A stretch of 64,000 nucleotides of DNA from Carnegiea gigantea (lineage: Eukaryota > Streptophyta > Magnoliopsida > Caryophyllales > Cactaceae): the NCBI GenBank assembly GCA_029747015.1, contig JAKOGI010000087.1:147501-211500 (forward strand). The letters are read 5' to 3'. Of this stretch, positions 1-9,002 are shown piece after piece (position 1 is the first letter of the stretch; the number at the start of each line of letters is the position of its first letter). The position numbers and the translations under genes are program-made. The notes below the pieces were generated by a model. It ran no database searches. It was given only the letters and a program-made list of their open reading frames with translations, and was not told where the DNA came from.

Positions 1-59
1 GTAGACCAATACGATAGAACTACAGATCTCGAAGAGCATCTAAGGGTCTATAAAGCGCA

Positions 60-800
60 GATGTATGTCGTTATTTTCCCGCTACCCTGAAAGGGGTAGC
101 CCAATCATCGTTTAACGGTTTGCCCCCCGAAACCATTAGTTGTTTTCAAGATTTGGCCGATAAGTTTGTCAGCCAATTCATCGTAAGTCGGAAGGAGAGA
201 AGGACTAGCATCCATCTTTCTAAGATGAAACTGGGGCAGCAGGAGTCCCTAGCTGAATTTATCAAACCCTTTCACCAGGAGGCGGTTCTAATCCCGGATC
301 TAGAGGACAGGGTGGCATACACCTCCTTCCTGAATGGCCTGAAAAAGTGGGCGCTTCAAGTTCTCCTTAGCCAAGCAAAAGGAGACCACGCTGGCGGAGG
401 CCTTGAGGAAGGCCGCAGACTTCATCCATGGCACGGAGATCTGTGCTGACAACTCGGATGCCCCGAAGAAGGCGAGAGTCCATACGGATAGGAATCCCAG
501 TTGTGGTGACAGAAATCTTGGCTCCCAGGAGAGGAGGCCACAATTCTAGGTAGTTGACCCTCGATTCACCATAGATTCTAGAAGCATCCTCATGGAGGAG
601 AGGGGGCATCCTATGTTCCGAAGGCCATCGCCTGTGAACGCACCCCCGAAGCCTCATAATGCACGATAATATTGTGAGTTCCATGAACAGAGCAGGCACA
701 CCATAGTCGAATGCTGCGACTTGAAAAAGGCACTTCATGAATTGGTGGATAAGGGATAGATTGACCACTTCTTAAGGAAAGGCCCACGTCTCCTTCGTGG
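60..800 (+). pseudogene. gag: Tat retrotransposon gag (capsid/nucleocapsid) remnant
   Basis: Would encode the structural Gag that packages element RNA. The open stretch 120-449 gives a Retrotrans_gag-type segment: a Leu-Ala-Asp-Lys-Phe block, then Ser-Leu-Ala-Glu-Phe and a later Phe-Leu-Asn-Gly-Leu, typical of Tat Gag. A knuckle-like Cys-X2-His-X4-His-X4-Cys motif follows near 672-715 (CEFHEQSRHTIVEC), then a Leu-Lys-Lys-Ala-Leu-His-Glu-Leu helix, as in the Tat nucleocapsid. The reading frame shifts after about 380 and stops accumulate, so it is not functional. It continues into protease homology at about 865. Confidence 0.7.
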
Positions 801-864
801 GGAATGACAGCCCGCACAACCTCCGGTGAGGGATGAAGAGTGCTCCACGAAAGTCGTGGCCACC

Positions 865-1353
865 ATCGTTGGAGGATACGTGGAGGGCATGACCCGGTCT
901 GCCTAGAAGGCCCAACTTAAGGGCGCCCAATAAGTGCTCATGGCACAGCCGGGGACTCGCATGACAGTTCCCACCATGGTGTCCGGTGGAAGGGATTGCC
1001 CGCTTTGCCTCTCCATATAATGGCCCCCTAGTGATAGAGATGAAAGTATTTTTTAGAGGATCCTGAATGATACCGAAAGCTCCGTGGACATCATCACCTG
1101 TGGCTGCCTCCAGAAGCTGACATACCCAGGACGAGACATTGTCCCTTTGGTGCACCCCATTTTGGGCTTCGGAGGGCAGGAGGTGAACCCCACTGGTATG
1201 ATTTGCCTCCTTTTACACTTTGGTGACAGACTAAAGCCCAGGAACCTAGAGGTAGATTTCCTGGTCATCGATGTGTTTGGGGCACCCTACTCCCCAGAAC
1301 GTAGATTTCCTGGCCATCGCACCATACTTGCTCAAACTCTAATTCGAAGCTGA
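865..1353 (+). pseudogene. Tat retrotransposon aspartic protease remnant
   Basis: Would cleave the Gag-Pol polyprotein. The + frame shows an Ile-Val-Gly-Gly block near 868, as found just before Tat proteases. The active-site region near 1066-1095 reads DTESSVDI where the family usually has Asp-(Asn/Thr)-Gly-Ser-Ser, so the catalytic Gly is replaced. A downstream GFGG flap and the VDFLVIDV strand (about 1252-1275) match the family. Stops lie upstream and the frame breaks after about 1290. Homology to Tat ends about 1530, at the chromovirus insertion. Confidence 0.7.
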
Positions 1354-1684
1354 TGACGGAAGTATGGGAGTAATGCAAGGAGATTAGCAAACCGCCCGAG
1401 AATGCTACTTGGTGCGCATCCGCCCCCTAGTGGAACGAGCGAATGAGTGAGGACCCGACGGACCAACCCAAGTAGGTAAAAGACCGAACGCTGGGCCAAC
1501 CTCGGTCCCTGAAGACCTGATTATTGACACCTTAGCCGTAACACCCCTAGCCCTTAGGGTCAGGAGCGTTACGTTTCCTTATGTCTTACTTAATTCCTGG
1601 GATCAAACGGACAACGTTTCCCCTAAAAATTGAGTCCAGTCCCCCTCAAGGTTTTCTTATGCGTCACACATCATAACTTATCTG

Positions 1685-1880
1685 GCGAACAGCTCACACC
1701 AAGATAGTTCATACCTTGAGTCCAGTTCCCAGGAACAGCTCACACCAAGATAATTCATATCTTGAGTCCAGTTCCTAACTTTTCTTTAGGGGGGAAAACA
1801 GCTCATGCCATCTTTACGTCTAGTTTCCAAGAACAGCTCACACCAAGATAACTCATATCTTGAGTCTAGTTCCTACCCTC
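1685..1880. repeat. Short direct repeats in the chromovirus LTR
   Basis: Three to four copies of a ~55-60-bp unit containing GAACAGCTCACACCAAGATA followed by TCATA(T/C)CTTGAGTC and CAGTTCC. Copies start near 1688, 1733 and 1832, with a partial one near 1797. Confidence 0.8.
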
Positions 1881-2009
1881 TGGCCAATTGCCTAACTTTC
1901 TTAGCCTTTAGGATCATATTTCATATCTCTTTTTCAAATGCTTACTTTGTTGAAACTTTCTTTTTAAATAAAACAATCATAACCTTTTGAATGTTTGTAG
2001 TTCACTCGT

Positions 2010-2910
2010 TTTTGGCTTAAAACTTCTTATAGACGACATAAGTTTGCCAATTCATAAATCGACTTCGTAAATAGCTTTAAAAAACTTTTCAGACTCGTAA
2101 TAAGTTTGCTAATATGTAAACCAACTTCGCTTTAAACTTAAAAGCTCGTTATAAACGTAATACGTTTACTGAATCATAAAACAACTTAGTTTCTAACTTG
2201 AATACCTCGTACGAACATAATAAGTTGGCTAAATCGTAAAACGACTTCATTTCTAGCTTAAAAGCTTCGTATAAATGTATTAGGTTTGCTAAATCGTAAA
2301 ACGACTTCGTTTTTAACTTAAAAGCTTCGTATAGATGTAACACGACTACTAACTCACAAAACAACTTCGTTTTTAACTTAAGAAATATCTTATAGACGTA
2401 AAACGTTTGCTAGTTTGTAAAACAACTCCATTTCTCACTTAAAAGCTTCGTATAAACGTAATACATTTTTCAACTCGTAAAACGAATTCCTTTTAAACTT
2501 AAAAGCTTCTTATAAAGGCAAGAAGTTGGTTAATACTTAAAACGACTTCACTTTAAACTTAAAAGTTTCTTATAAACGTAACACGTTTACTAAATCATAA
2601 AACGACTTAGTTTCTAACTTGAATGGTTCGTATAAACGTAATAAATTTACTAAGTCGCAAAACGACTGCGTTTTTAACTAAAAGGCTTTTTACAAACGTA
2701 ATAAGGTTGCCTAGTCGTAAAACGAATTTACTTCTAATTGAAAGCTTCGAATAAGTGTAATAGGGTTGCTAAATCATAAAAACAACTTCGTTTTTAACTA
2801 AAAGGCTGCCTAGAAATCTAAAACGATTGCTAACTCATAAAAGCGACTTCACTTTTTAGCTTAATAGCTTCCTTTGAACGTAATACGTTTGCTAAATCGT
2901 AGATCGAAAC
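2010..2910. repeat. ~60-bp minisatellite array within the chromovirus LTR
   Basis: About 15 diverged monomers, each carrying AAACGTAATACGTTTGCTAA, then TCGTAAAACGACTTCGTTT and AACTTAAAAGCTTCGTAT. The period is close to 60 bp, a multiple of three, so one minus-strand frame (2149-2364) stays open and reads as a 20-residue repeat. That open frame is a by-product of the repeat, not a gene. Confidence 0.85.
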
Positions 2911-4175
2911 TCAATAGAGAATTGAGCAAGCAAAACGCATGCAAATAAGCTAAGCTTTATAATTAGCACCTTAAGGTGCTCCTCTTCGGGTCGTTTAAAT
3001 CCTTTTAAACTTAAGGAGAAGTCGTATACAAACGAAAGCCTTAAGCATGTTCAAATCCACTTTTAGTTCACTTTTTAAACTTCCTAAACTATCGACTATT
3101 CAGTCGAGTTACTGACTGAGTAGTTTGACGATTTAGGATTTCTTATAGGCTACAAACATTTTTATAAACTACCAGACAATTGGTAAGAACTTAGAAGCAT
3201 TCAAAATCATGAAAACATGCATTTAACAATCTTTCTTAAACATGTCTGCATTTCGAAAACTATTCACTTAATGTCACTTAGCACATTGAGGAAAAAGGGG
3301 ATTCACACATAGCACATTCATACACTTCATATCACCATTCATTAAGCCACACATGGCCTCGCAATCCACACGATTGTGACAATTCACAACCCTATCTCCC
3401 TCCTCACACAGCACCGACCACAAGATCCTCGAACCACTCAATAGTCTCACCTCAAGCCATCCAACTACCAAGCTCGGTTTAATATTGGCATATACAAACC
3501 AACAGTACATAGAACGATCATATATAGCCATTACATTCATGTTTGATAACAACGTAGTGTTTAAGTGAACCAATTGATGTAATCGAAACTTTAAAACTAC
3601 ACTCTGTCCCTTTTAGTTCGCTAACCGATAGCCATAAGCATAATACTTCATTGAGATAACTACGAATAGACTATTAACATGCCTAAACTGAGGTAACCAT
3701 AACCTTTAGACATAATTCAGTTCATTCCACAATTACTTCGATTAGCCTCCTCAAGCTTCAAAACGGAGTTCGAACTTATAAATTATTAGAATCACAGCGC
3801 TATGCTAACATTCTGTATATTAAACATTTCTCTACTGTCTGGTTATTAACATTTAGCCTCAACTCGACATTCAAATGACCCAAATCAGTACCATGTTCGT
3901 AATTCCTCAACTTCAATTCTAAATTCACCCAAACTGATTTCTGAACTTGGAATTAACATGCATCAACTAAATTTAGGTGTTCGAACAACTCCAAACCTTC
4001 AACTCTTGCTTACCCACGCTCGAACAGAACCAACTCACGCCCCAAATTCTAAAATTTTGAACCCGAAAATCGACCCAAACTCACTTACTGATTGAGATTG
4101 AATTGGTTGTTTAAAAACAGCGAATTCTTCTCTAATTTATAGAAGATTGAAGCAACTAAGATGTGAATTGCGTGG

Positions 4176-4520
4176 ACATACCTTGGGTACTCGTTCGGGC
4201 CCCGATTCATCGCCTGGAGCCGCCGTAACCGTGCTAGGTTTGCTCAAAATCCTGCCCAAATTCGCGCCCAACGGTGGCTAACTCGTAGGGGAGGTCGAAT
4301 GGGTGAGTTTTGCAGGTAGGAGGTGGCGCAAAATCTTCTGGCTTTGAGCTTGAAGGTCACGTTAATGGAGGAGGAGAGGAGGGGAAGAAGGCGAGCAACA
4401 GAGAGAGAGAGGAGAGAGAGTGTCTGTCGTGTGGGGGGGCTCGCGGGCAGGTGAGGGAGAAAGGAGGGACACGCGCAATTACCAATTTGCCCCTCCCTAC
4501 TCTCTTTTATTTATTTTGTC
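4176..4520 (-). promoter_or_regulatory. Probable LTR promoter, CT-rich leader and splice donor (minus strand)
   Basis: On the minus strand an AAATAAATAAAA TATA-like stretch (about 4504-4516) is followed by a pyrimidine-rich leader (the + strand shows GAGAGAGAGAGG near 4400), a GC-richer exon-like stretch, an ATG near 4214 and a consensus donor, CCAAG/GTATG, near 4181-4190. This looks like a U3 promoter with a short leader exon. It is inferred from sequence alone. Confidence 0.4.
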
Positions 4521-4759
4521 CCAACCTGAGTCATATTCGATACCGCTAGTCTAATTCGTAACCTAAATTCTAATCCCAAATCGATACTATAATACTTTAT
4601 CGATTGCTCGATCCCAAATGCAACCAGGTTCGATTTAATAACATCGAACCACTTCTAAGGTTGACAACCTAATTGTACCTGGGTTCCTAATCGATTTAGT
4701 ACCCGTTAGTAACCGTTAATATTGTTTATTTAAAAAAATCGTCGAAAGATTTTCAAAAC

Positions 4760-4784
4760 TAATAATAATAATAATAATAATAAT
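4760..4784. repeat. (TAA)n microsatellite
   Basis: About eight uninterrupted AAT/TAA units inside the LTR. Confidence 0.9.
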
Positions 4785-4935
4785 CAGTGACAATAACATT
4801 CTTTCTTAATAAAGTTAACGTTCACATAGGCGCTTAGAAAATAATTTTCGCCGATATCGCTTATAAAATACGATTTTTATACGTAAAAAGGCATCACGAA
4901 AAACTCGACGGAATATAAAGCAGGCAGGCCTTACA

Positions 4936-4953
4936 CTCTCCCCCCTTTAAAAG
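4936..4953 (-). promoter_or_regulatory. Polypurine tract of the chromovirus
   Basis: Minus-strand reading CTTTTAAAGGGGGGAGAG lies directly before the LTR terminus TGTAAGG, preceded by GAGGATGAAATT, the usual plant chromovirus context. It primes plus-strand synthesis. Confidence 0.8.
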
Positions 4954-4977
4954 AATTTCATCCTCGAAATTGCTTAT

Positions 4978-5400
4978 TTGGGGGAATTAATGGGTGTACT
5001 TTATCCGCATCCCTTTCACAATTCACATCACTTTACGCTTAGTTATTTATGCGGCCTTTACCATAGCATCCCATCCTTGGGTTCCTACTCAAATCAAATC
5101 ATCAGGGAGCGCTCTTCCTCGCACTATAGCAACTCGATCTCAACAAGTATGATCGGTATAACAGATAGTTTGCATCTCATGAGGTTTACTAATAAGTTCC
5201 TTTGCAATTCAAGAATGACAAACAGGCGAGCAGTACTAGAATGACAGGATGGGGGCATAAAGTTGATTATCAAGAGAATACCTGACCTTGTGTTGGCAGG
5301 TTCCCAAGTCTCTTTTCCCCTCTAGCTGAGCATTTGGCTGCCAGTTTGTGGCTTCTTATTGCTTTTACTGTCTCCTGAGGGGGTGCCAATGGTTAGGCGA
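4978..5400 (-). other. Remnant between gag knuckle and PPT; pol deleted
   Basis: This short stretch is all that remains where protease, RT, RNase H, integrase and chromodomain (normally over 3 kb) should be. The minus strand just after the knuckle resembles the Gag-protease linker, then homology stops. The open frames here are short, with no recognised motif. Confidence 0.55.
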
Positions 5401-5409
5401 TCTCGTTGT

Positions 5410-6280
5410 GTCATTGGCTTGATTCCAGTTCCGGATCTCTGAGTGTGACCCCGACTATTCCATGAGATCCTTGGACAATTAATGGCTTTGTGACCCATGT
5501 CACCACATTCAAAACATGAGCCCGTAAAGCTTCTCTATGGGCTAAGGTGCTGACGTTCGCACTGGCCACAGGTTTTCCTTGGTTTCCATTGGACAACTTG
5601 CTTTCCTCTATCCTGTTTTATCTCAGATTTAGACCTTCTAAAGTTTCTGTTTGCTCGGGAATTAGTTTCTCCAGGCCAACTTCCCTCTTTGCTAGGCCCT
5701 TTTCTTTGTTTTCAATCTTAGTCTCATCTATGATGTAGGCTATTTTCACAGCCCTCTGGTACATTTCTTGAAAGTTGGTATATGCGTACCCTGCTATTAT
5801 CTGCTTTATTTCTCCTTTTAATCCCTGTTCGAAGTGGTTCATTCTCATTTCTTCAGTGGCCACCTGATTTGGAGCAAATCGGCTCAGCTCATTGAACTTC
5901 GCTGCATATTCCATCACGCTCATTTCTCCTTGTTTCAAGCATACAAACTCCCGTTCTTTAACCCTTCTTACGTCTTGAGGGTAATATTAAGCGTCCATTA
6001 AGGCTTTCAGTTGATGCCAGGTTAACACCGATTCACCTACCCTAGGTTTCACTGTTTCCCACTAGAATTCAGCTTCCTTTTCAAATTGGTAAGCGGCTAG
6101 ATGCACCTTGAACCTCTCAGGGCACTCCATGATCTCAAATAAGTTTTCCATTCTCCGAATCCACACCTCATATATCATAGGGTTAGTTCCACCTTCAAAC
6201 TTGGGAGGCTTAAGCCTATTAAATTGACATATCATCTCCATGGCAGTTCGTTCTGGTATGAGTTCGCATCGAGGAGGCAT
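5410..6280 (-). pseudogene. gag: Chromovirus gag remnant with CCHC zinc knuckle
   Basis: Encodes Gag of the minus-strand chromovirus. The N-terminal piece (6280-6062) starts MPPRCELIPE and contains the PPKFEGGTNP / VWIRRMENLFE segment typical of Ty3/gypsy Gag. After stops, the middle piece (5938-5618) shows the SVMEYAAKFNELSRFAP capsid helix. The nucleocapsid knuckle CFECGDMGHKAINC is encoded at 5475-5516, an intact CX2CX4HX4C motif in a different frame. At least two frame breaks make it a pseudogene. It lies just downstream (minus strand) of the PBS, as expected. Confidence 0.85.
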
Positions 6281-6845
6281 CTGTTACACAATTACATAAG
6301 GAATCACGTAGTTCTAATTTCAACTAGGGTGAACCTCCCTGGTTAATGAAATGATTCGCAAATGCCGCGGGTTGTTATGAATAGCCCCAAGTCTGACGTT
6401 CAGTTCAGCCTTCAAATAGTCATACACGCATATCACATCTCTTCCAAAGGAAATACACTTGCATACTTACACAAACTGGTGAGTCTATAACACTTGGTCA
6501 GCACCGACTGCACTTATTTCGTTGAACACTGCTAGCATGACTTGGGAGTCACGGGAGATCCATTATCCTAGGACTTCACAATTTAAGGAAAATAAACTAA
6601 AAGAGCTTAAAGCCAATCCTTGATATAACCTAATATCAATAAGGAAGTCCTTGAGGTCTCTTTCTAACAAGCTAATCCTTAATCTTCGCTAGCTCAAGTC
6701 GCACCTAACTAGCTAAACTCACTAACATCCTCATAAAACTCACATTTCCACATACAAGAGGCATATGTCACATAGTCACAAAGTGTTCCTAGACAACTAT
6801 ATGAAATGCAAGACTCAGGTTGCGGCCTATGGGCGCAGGACCTCT

Positions 6846-6857
6846 GCCCTGATACCA
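6846..6857 (-). promoter_or_regulatory. Primer binding site (initiator Met-tRNA type)
   Basis: The minus strand reads TGGTATCAGGGC a few bases inside the 5' LTR end; the canonical plant PBS is TGGTATCAGAGC, so one mismatch. It fixes the orientation of the chromovirus. Confidence 0.85.
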
Positions 6858-6861
6858 TCAA

Positions 6862-7400
6862 TGTAACACCCCCAGCCCCTAGGGTCAGGAGCGTTACGTT
6901 TCCTTATGTCTTACTTAATTCCTGGGACGAAACGGACGGAGTTTCCCCTAAAAACTGACTGTTTCTAAGCTAAAAGCCTTACGATAATCCCCTGCAAATC
7001 AACGGAAGTGCATAACAATTAAAAGAGGCTCAACGGCCACACGCCGGAGTTCATAACTCAACAAGCCATCCGCTCGGAGTACACTAAACAGAATAATTCT
7101 TTAATACAGGAAAAGTAGAAGGTACAACTCAACGGTCTACACAATCGGAGCACTGGGTTTACATCCCAAAACACAGCTAATTTCGAATAAAGACATCCAA
7201 CTAGTCAGATGGTTGGCTCACACGGTCATACAGAGTGACTTATAACAATATGCATTATATGAGCTAGAAAACTTAGTTTACAACAATTACAAACTAGGAA
7301 AACGTTACATCACATCGTTAAACACATGAATCTACTTCTATATGGCACACGTGACTCTTTTTCAAGTAGGAGTAGACTCCAGCTTTTGTGAGCAGCTTGA
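6862..7400 (-). repeat. 5' LTR of the chromovirus, truncated
   Basis: Begins TGTAACACCCCCAGCCCC, matching the start of the other LTR over ~100 bases, then carries different sequence. It merges near 7340-7400 into Tat integrase homology, so at least 2.8 kb of this LTR is missing. The exact breakpoint was not resolved. Confidence 0.65.
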
Positions 7401-8428
7401 CTTCCACCGGAGGATGGGCCTTGGCTGTAACGGCCATACGAACCGGCTACTACTAGCCCAGCCTGCAGGGAGACACCATGACCCTAGTAAGGACTTACGA
7501 CAAGTTCCAGAAGTTCGCCCCCGTCCAACAGGTATCTTCCACCCCCACGACGCCGATTGTCAGTCCTCTGCCGTTCGCTACGTGGGGTATGAACATCCTC
7601 GGACCTTTCTCTAAAGTAAGGGGGTAGTGCAGGTGTCTCTTCGTGGCGGTCGACTACTTTACTAAGTGGATAGAGGCCAAACCCGTCGCCTCCATAACCA
7701 CATCCGAAGTGCGAAGGTTCATATAGAAGAACATCATCTCTCGCTTTGGCATTTCTCTCGCCATAATATTCGATAACGGCAGGTAGTTCGACGCCACTAA
7801 GCTCACAGACTATCTTGGCGCTTTGGGGTCTTAGGCCCGATTCACCGCCGTTGCTCATCCTCAGACCAACGGCCAAGCAGAGGCGGCCAACAAATCCATT
7901 CTCTATGGCTTACAGAAGAAGGTCGACGATGCTAAAGGAAAATGGGCGGATGAGCTGCATGGCGTCTTATGGTCCCTACAGACCACTGAAGAAACGACTA
8001 TCGATGAGACTCTATTCCTGTTGGTCTATGGGTCTGAAATCGTCTTACCCATAGAGGTCGCGCTCCACACTCATTGATTAATAACCTTTTAAGAAGAGCT
8101 CAACAATACGGCGCTCCAAGAAGCTCTAGACCTCCTCCCCTCTGTCCGCGGGGATGCTCTTCTCCGAGAAGCATTATACAAGCTCTGTATCACACACCTT
8201 CATGAACACACAGTGAGATTGCAGCCTATTCAACTAGGAGAACGAATTCTTCATGTCATGGAGGCCGTGGCCTGCACAAGCGAACATCGTAAGCTCACCG
8301 CTAACTGGGAAGGTCCGTACAAGATTGCCTCCCAAGTCCGACCCAGCACATATCGCCTAGAGACCACTACTTTCTCCCCTATACCGCGGACTTGGCATAG
8401 CAACAACCTGCGAAAGTACTATTCATAA
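7400..8428 (+). pseudogene. Tat retrotransposon integrase remnant
   Basis: Integrase inserts element cDNA into the host genome. The + frame shows a degraded zinc-binding region with GYYxPSLQ and a DKFQKFAP stretch (normally Asp-Lys-Cys-Gln). The rve catalytic core follows with VDYFTKWIEAKPV (first Asp, about 7645-7690), FDNGR (second Asp, near 7770) and HPQTNGQAE (7856-7882) ahead of the third acidic residue. The C-terminal part (8213-8428) includes the ANWEGPYKI block and ends WHSNNLRKYYS. Several in-frame stops make it inactive. Tat 3' noncoding DNA follows. Confidence 0.85.
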
Positions 8429-8537
8429 GTCTAACCTTTTGTTTGCATCAAGCAGTCATGTATTCTTCCTTTGCAAGAAATAAATACAAAGCCCACAGCG
8501 GTAAATTTCACACCCTTTTAACGTACTGCATTTCCTT

Positions 8538-8850
8538 AAGCACGACCTTAGGGCCGGTCACTGTACTCTTAGCCCTAGTGGGGGCTAAGGGTCCTTGAGC
8601 ACGACCTTATAGTCGGTCGCTATGCTCTTAGCCCAAATGGGGGCTAAGGGTCCTTGAGCACGGTCTCACGGTCGGTCATTATACTCTCAGCCGTAGTGGG
8701 GGCTAAGGGTCCTTGAGCACGGCCTTAGGGCCGGTTGCTATACTCTCAGCCCAAATGGGGGCTAAGCACCCTCAAGCATGGCCTTCGGGCCGACCGTTAT
8801 ACTCTTGGCCCCAATGGGGGCCCAGGGTCATCAAGCTCGGCCTCATACAA
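8538..8850. repeat. ~60-bp minisatellite array, block 1 (Tat 3' region)
   Basis: Five to six head-to-tail units built on CCTTGAGCACGGCCTTA, then GGTCGCTATACTCTTAGCCC and AATGGGGGCTAAGGGTC. The same monomer in the same orientation recurs at 12267-12725. From 8850 to 9000 there is no gene; a purine-rich GCTTGGGGGCTACTAT at 8886-8901 could be a polypurine tract but was not confirmed. Confidence 0.9.
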
Positions 8851-9002
8851 CCGGTCAATTGAACAATTATGTCCCTTATTCTTTTGCTTGGGGGCTACTA
8901 TCCCGTAGAGTACAAGCAAGGTAAACAAAAGTAAAGCGAAATAACAGGTACAATAGACGAAGGATAGAGGGAAAAAGCACTACCGCAAAAAAGTATCTTT
9001 CA

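Larger units (their letters stand above)
1537..4935 (-). repeat. 3' LTR of the chromovirus (about 3.4 kb)
   Basis: Bounded on the right by the polypurine tract and the terminus reading TGTAAGGCC on the minus strand. On the left it begins GTAACACCCCT, the same sequence as the start of the second LTR at 6862, with the first T changed to C. The first ~100 bases match 6862-6960 closely, but the two copies then diverge completely. It holds two tandem-repeat zones and a promoter/leader-like region, listed separately. The remaining 2900-4180 is AT-rich with no coding sign. Confidence 0.75.
1537..7400 (-). mobile_element. Chromovirus-type Ty3/gypsy element with giant LTR, internally deleted and 5'-LTR truncated
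   Basis: On the minus strand the order is 5' LTR (truncated, from 6862 rightwards), PBS (6846-6857), gag with CCHC knuckle (to about 5410), a short remnant, polypurine tract (4936-4953) and 3' LTR (1537-4935). The LTR termini TGTAAGG...GTTACA and the PPT context resemble Tekay/Del-type chromoviruses (inference). RT, RNase H, integrase and chromodomain are absent: only about 0.5 kb separates the gag knuckle from the PPT. It interrupts the + strand Tat element; the 5-bp flank on the left is TTAGC, and the right flank is lost by truncation. Confidence 0.75.

Noticed and set aside
367..1268. Several minus-strand frames opposite Tat gag and protease
   Set aside because: Shadows of the + strand coding region.
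2149..2364. 71-aa repetitive minus-strand frame
   Set aside because: Consequence of the 60-bp minisatellite period.
3274..3573. 99-aa minus-strand frame in the chromovirus LTR
   Set aside because: No motif, no repeat counterpart, LTR context; treated as chance.
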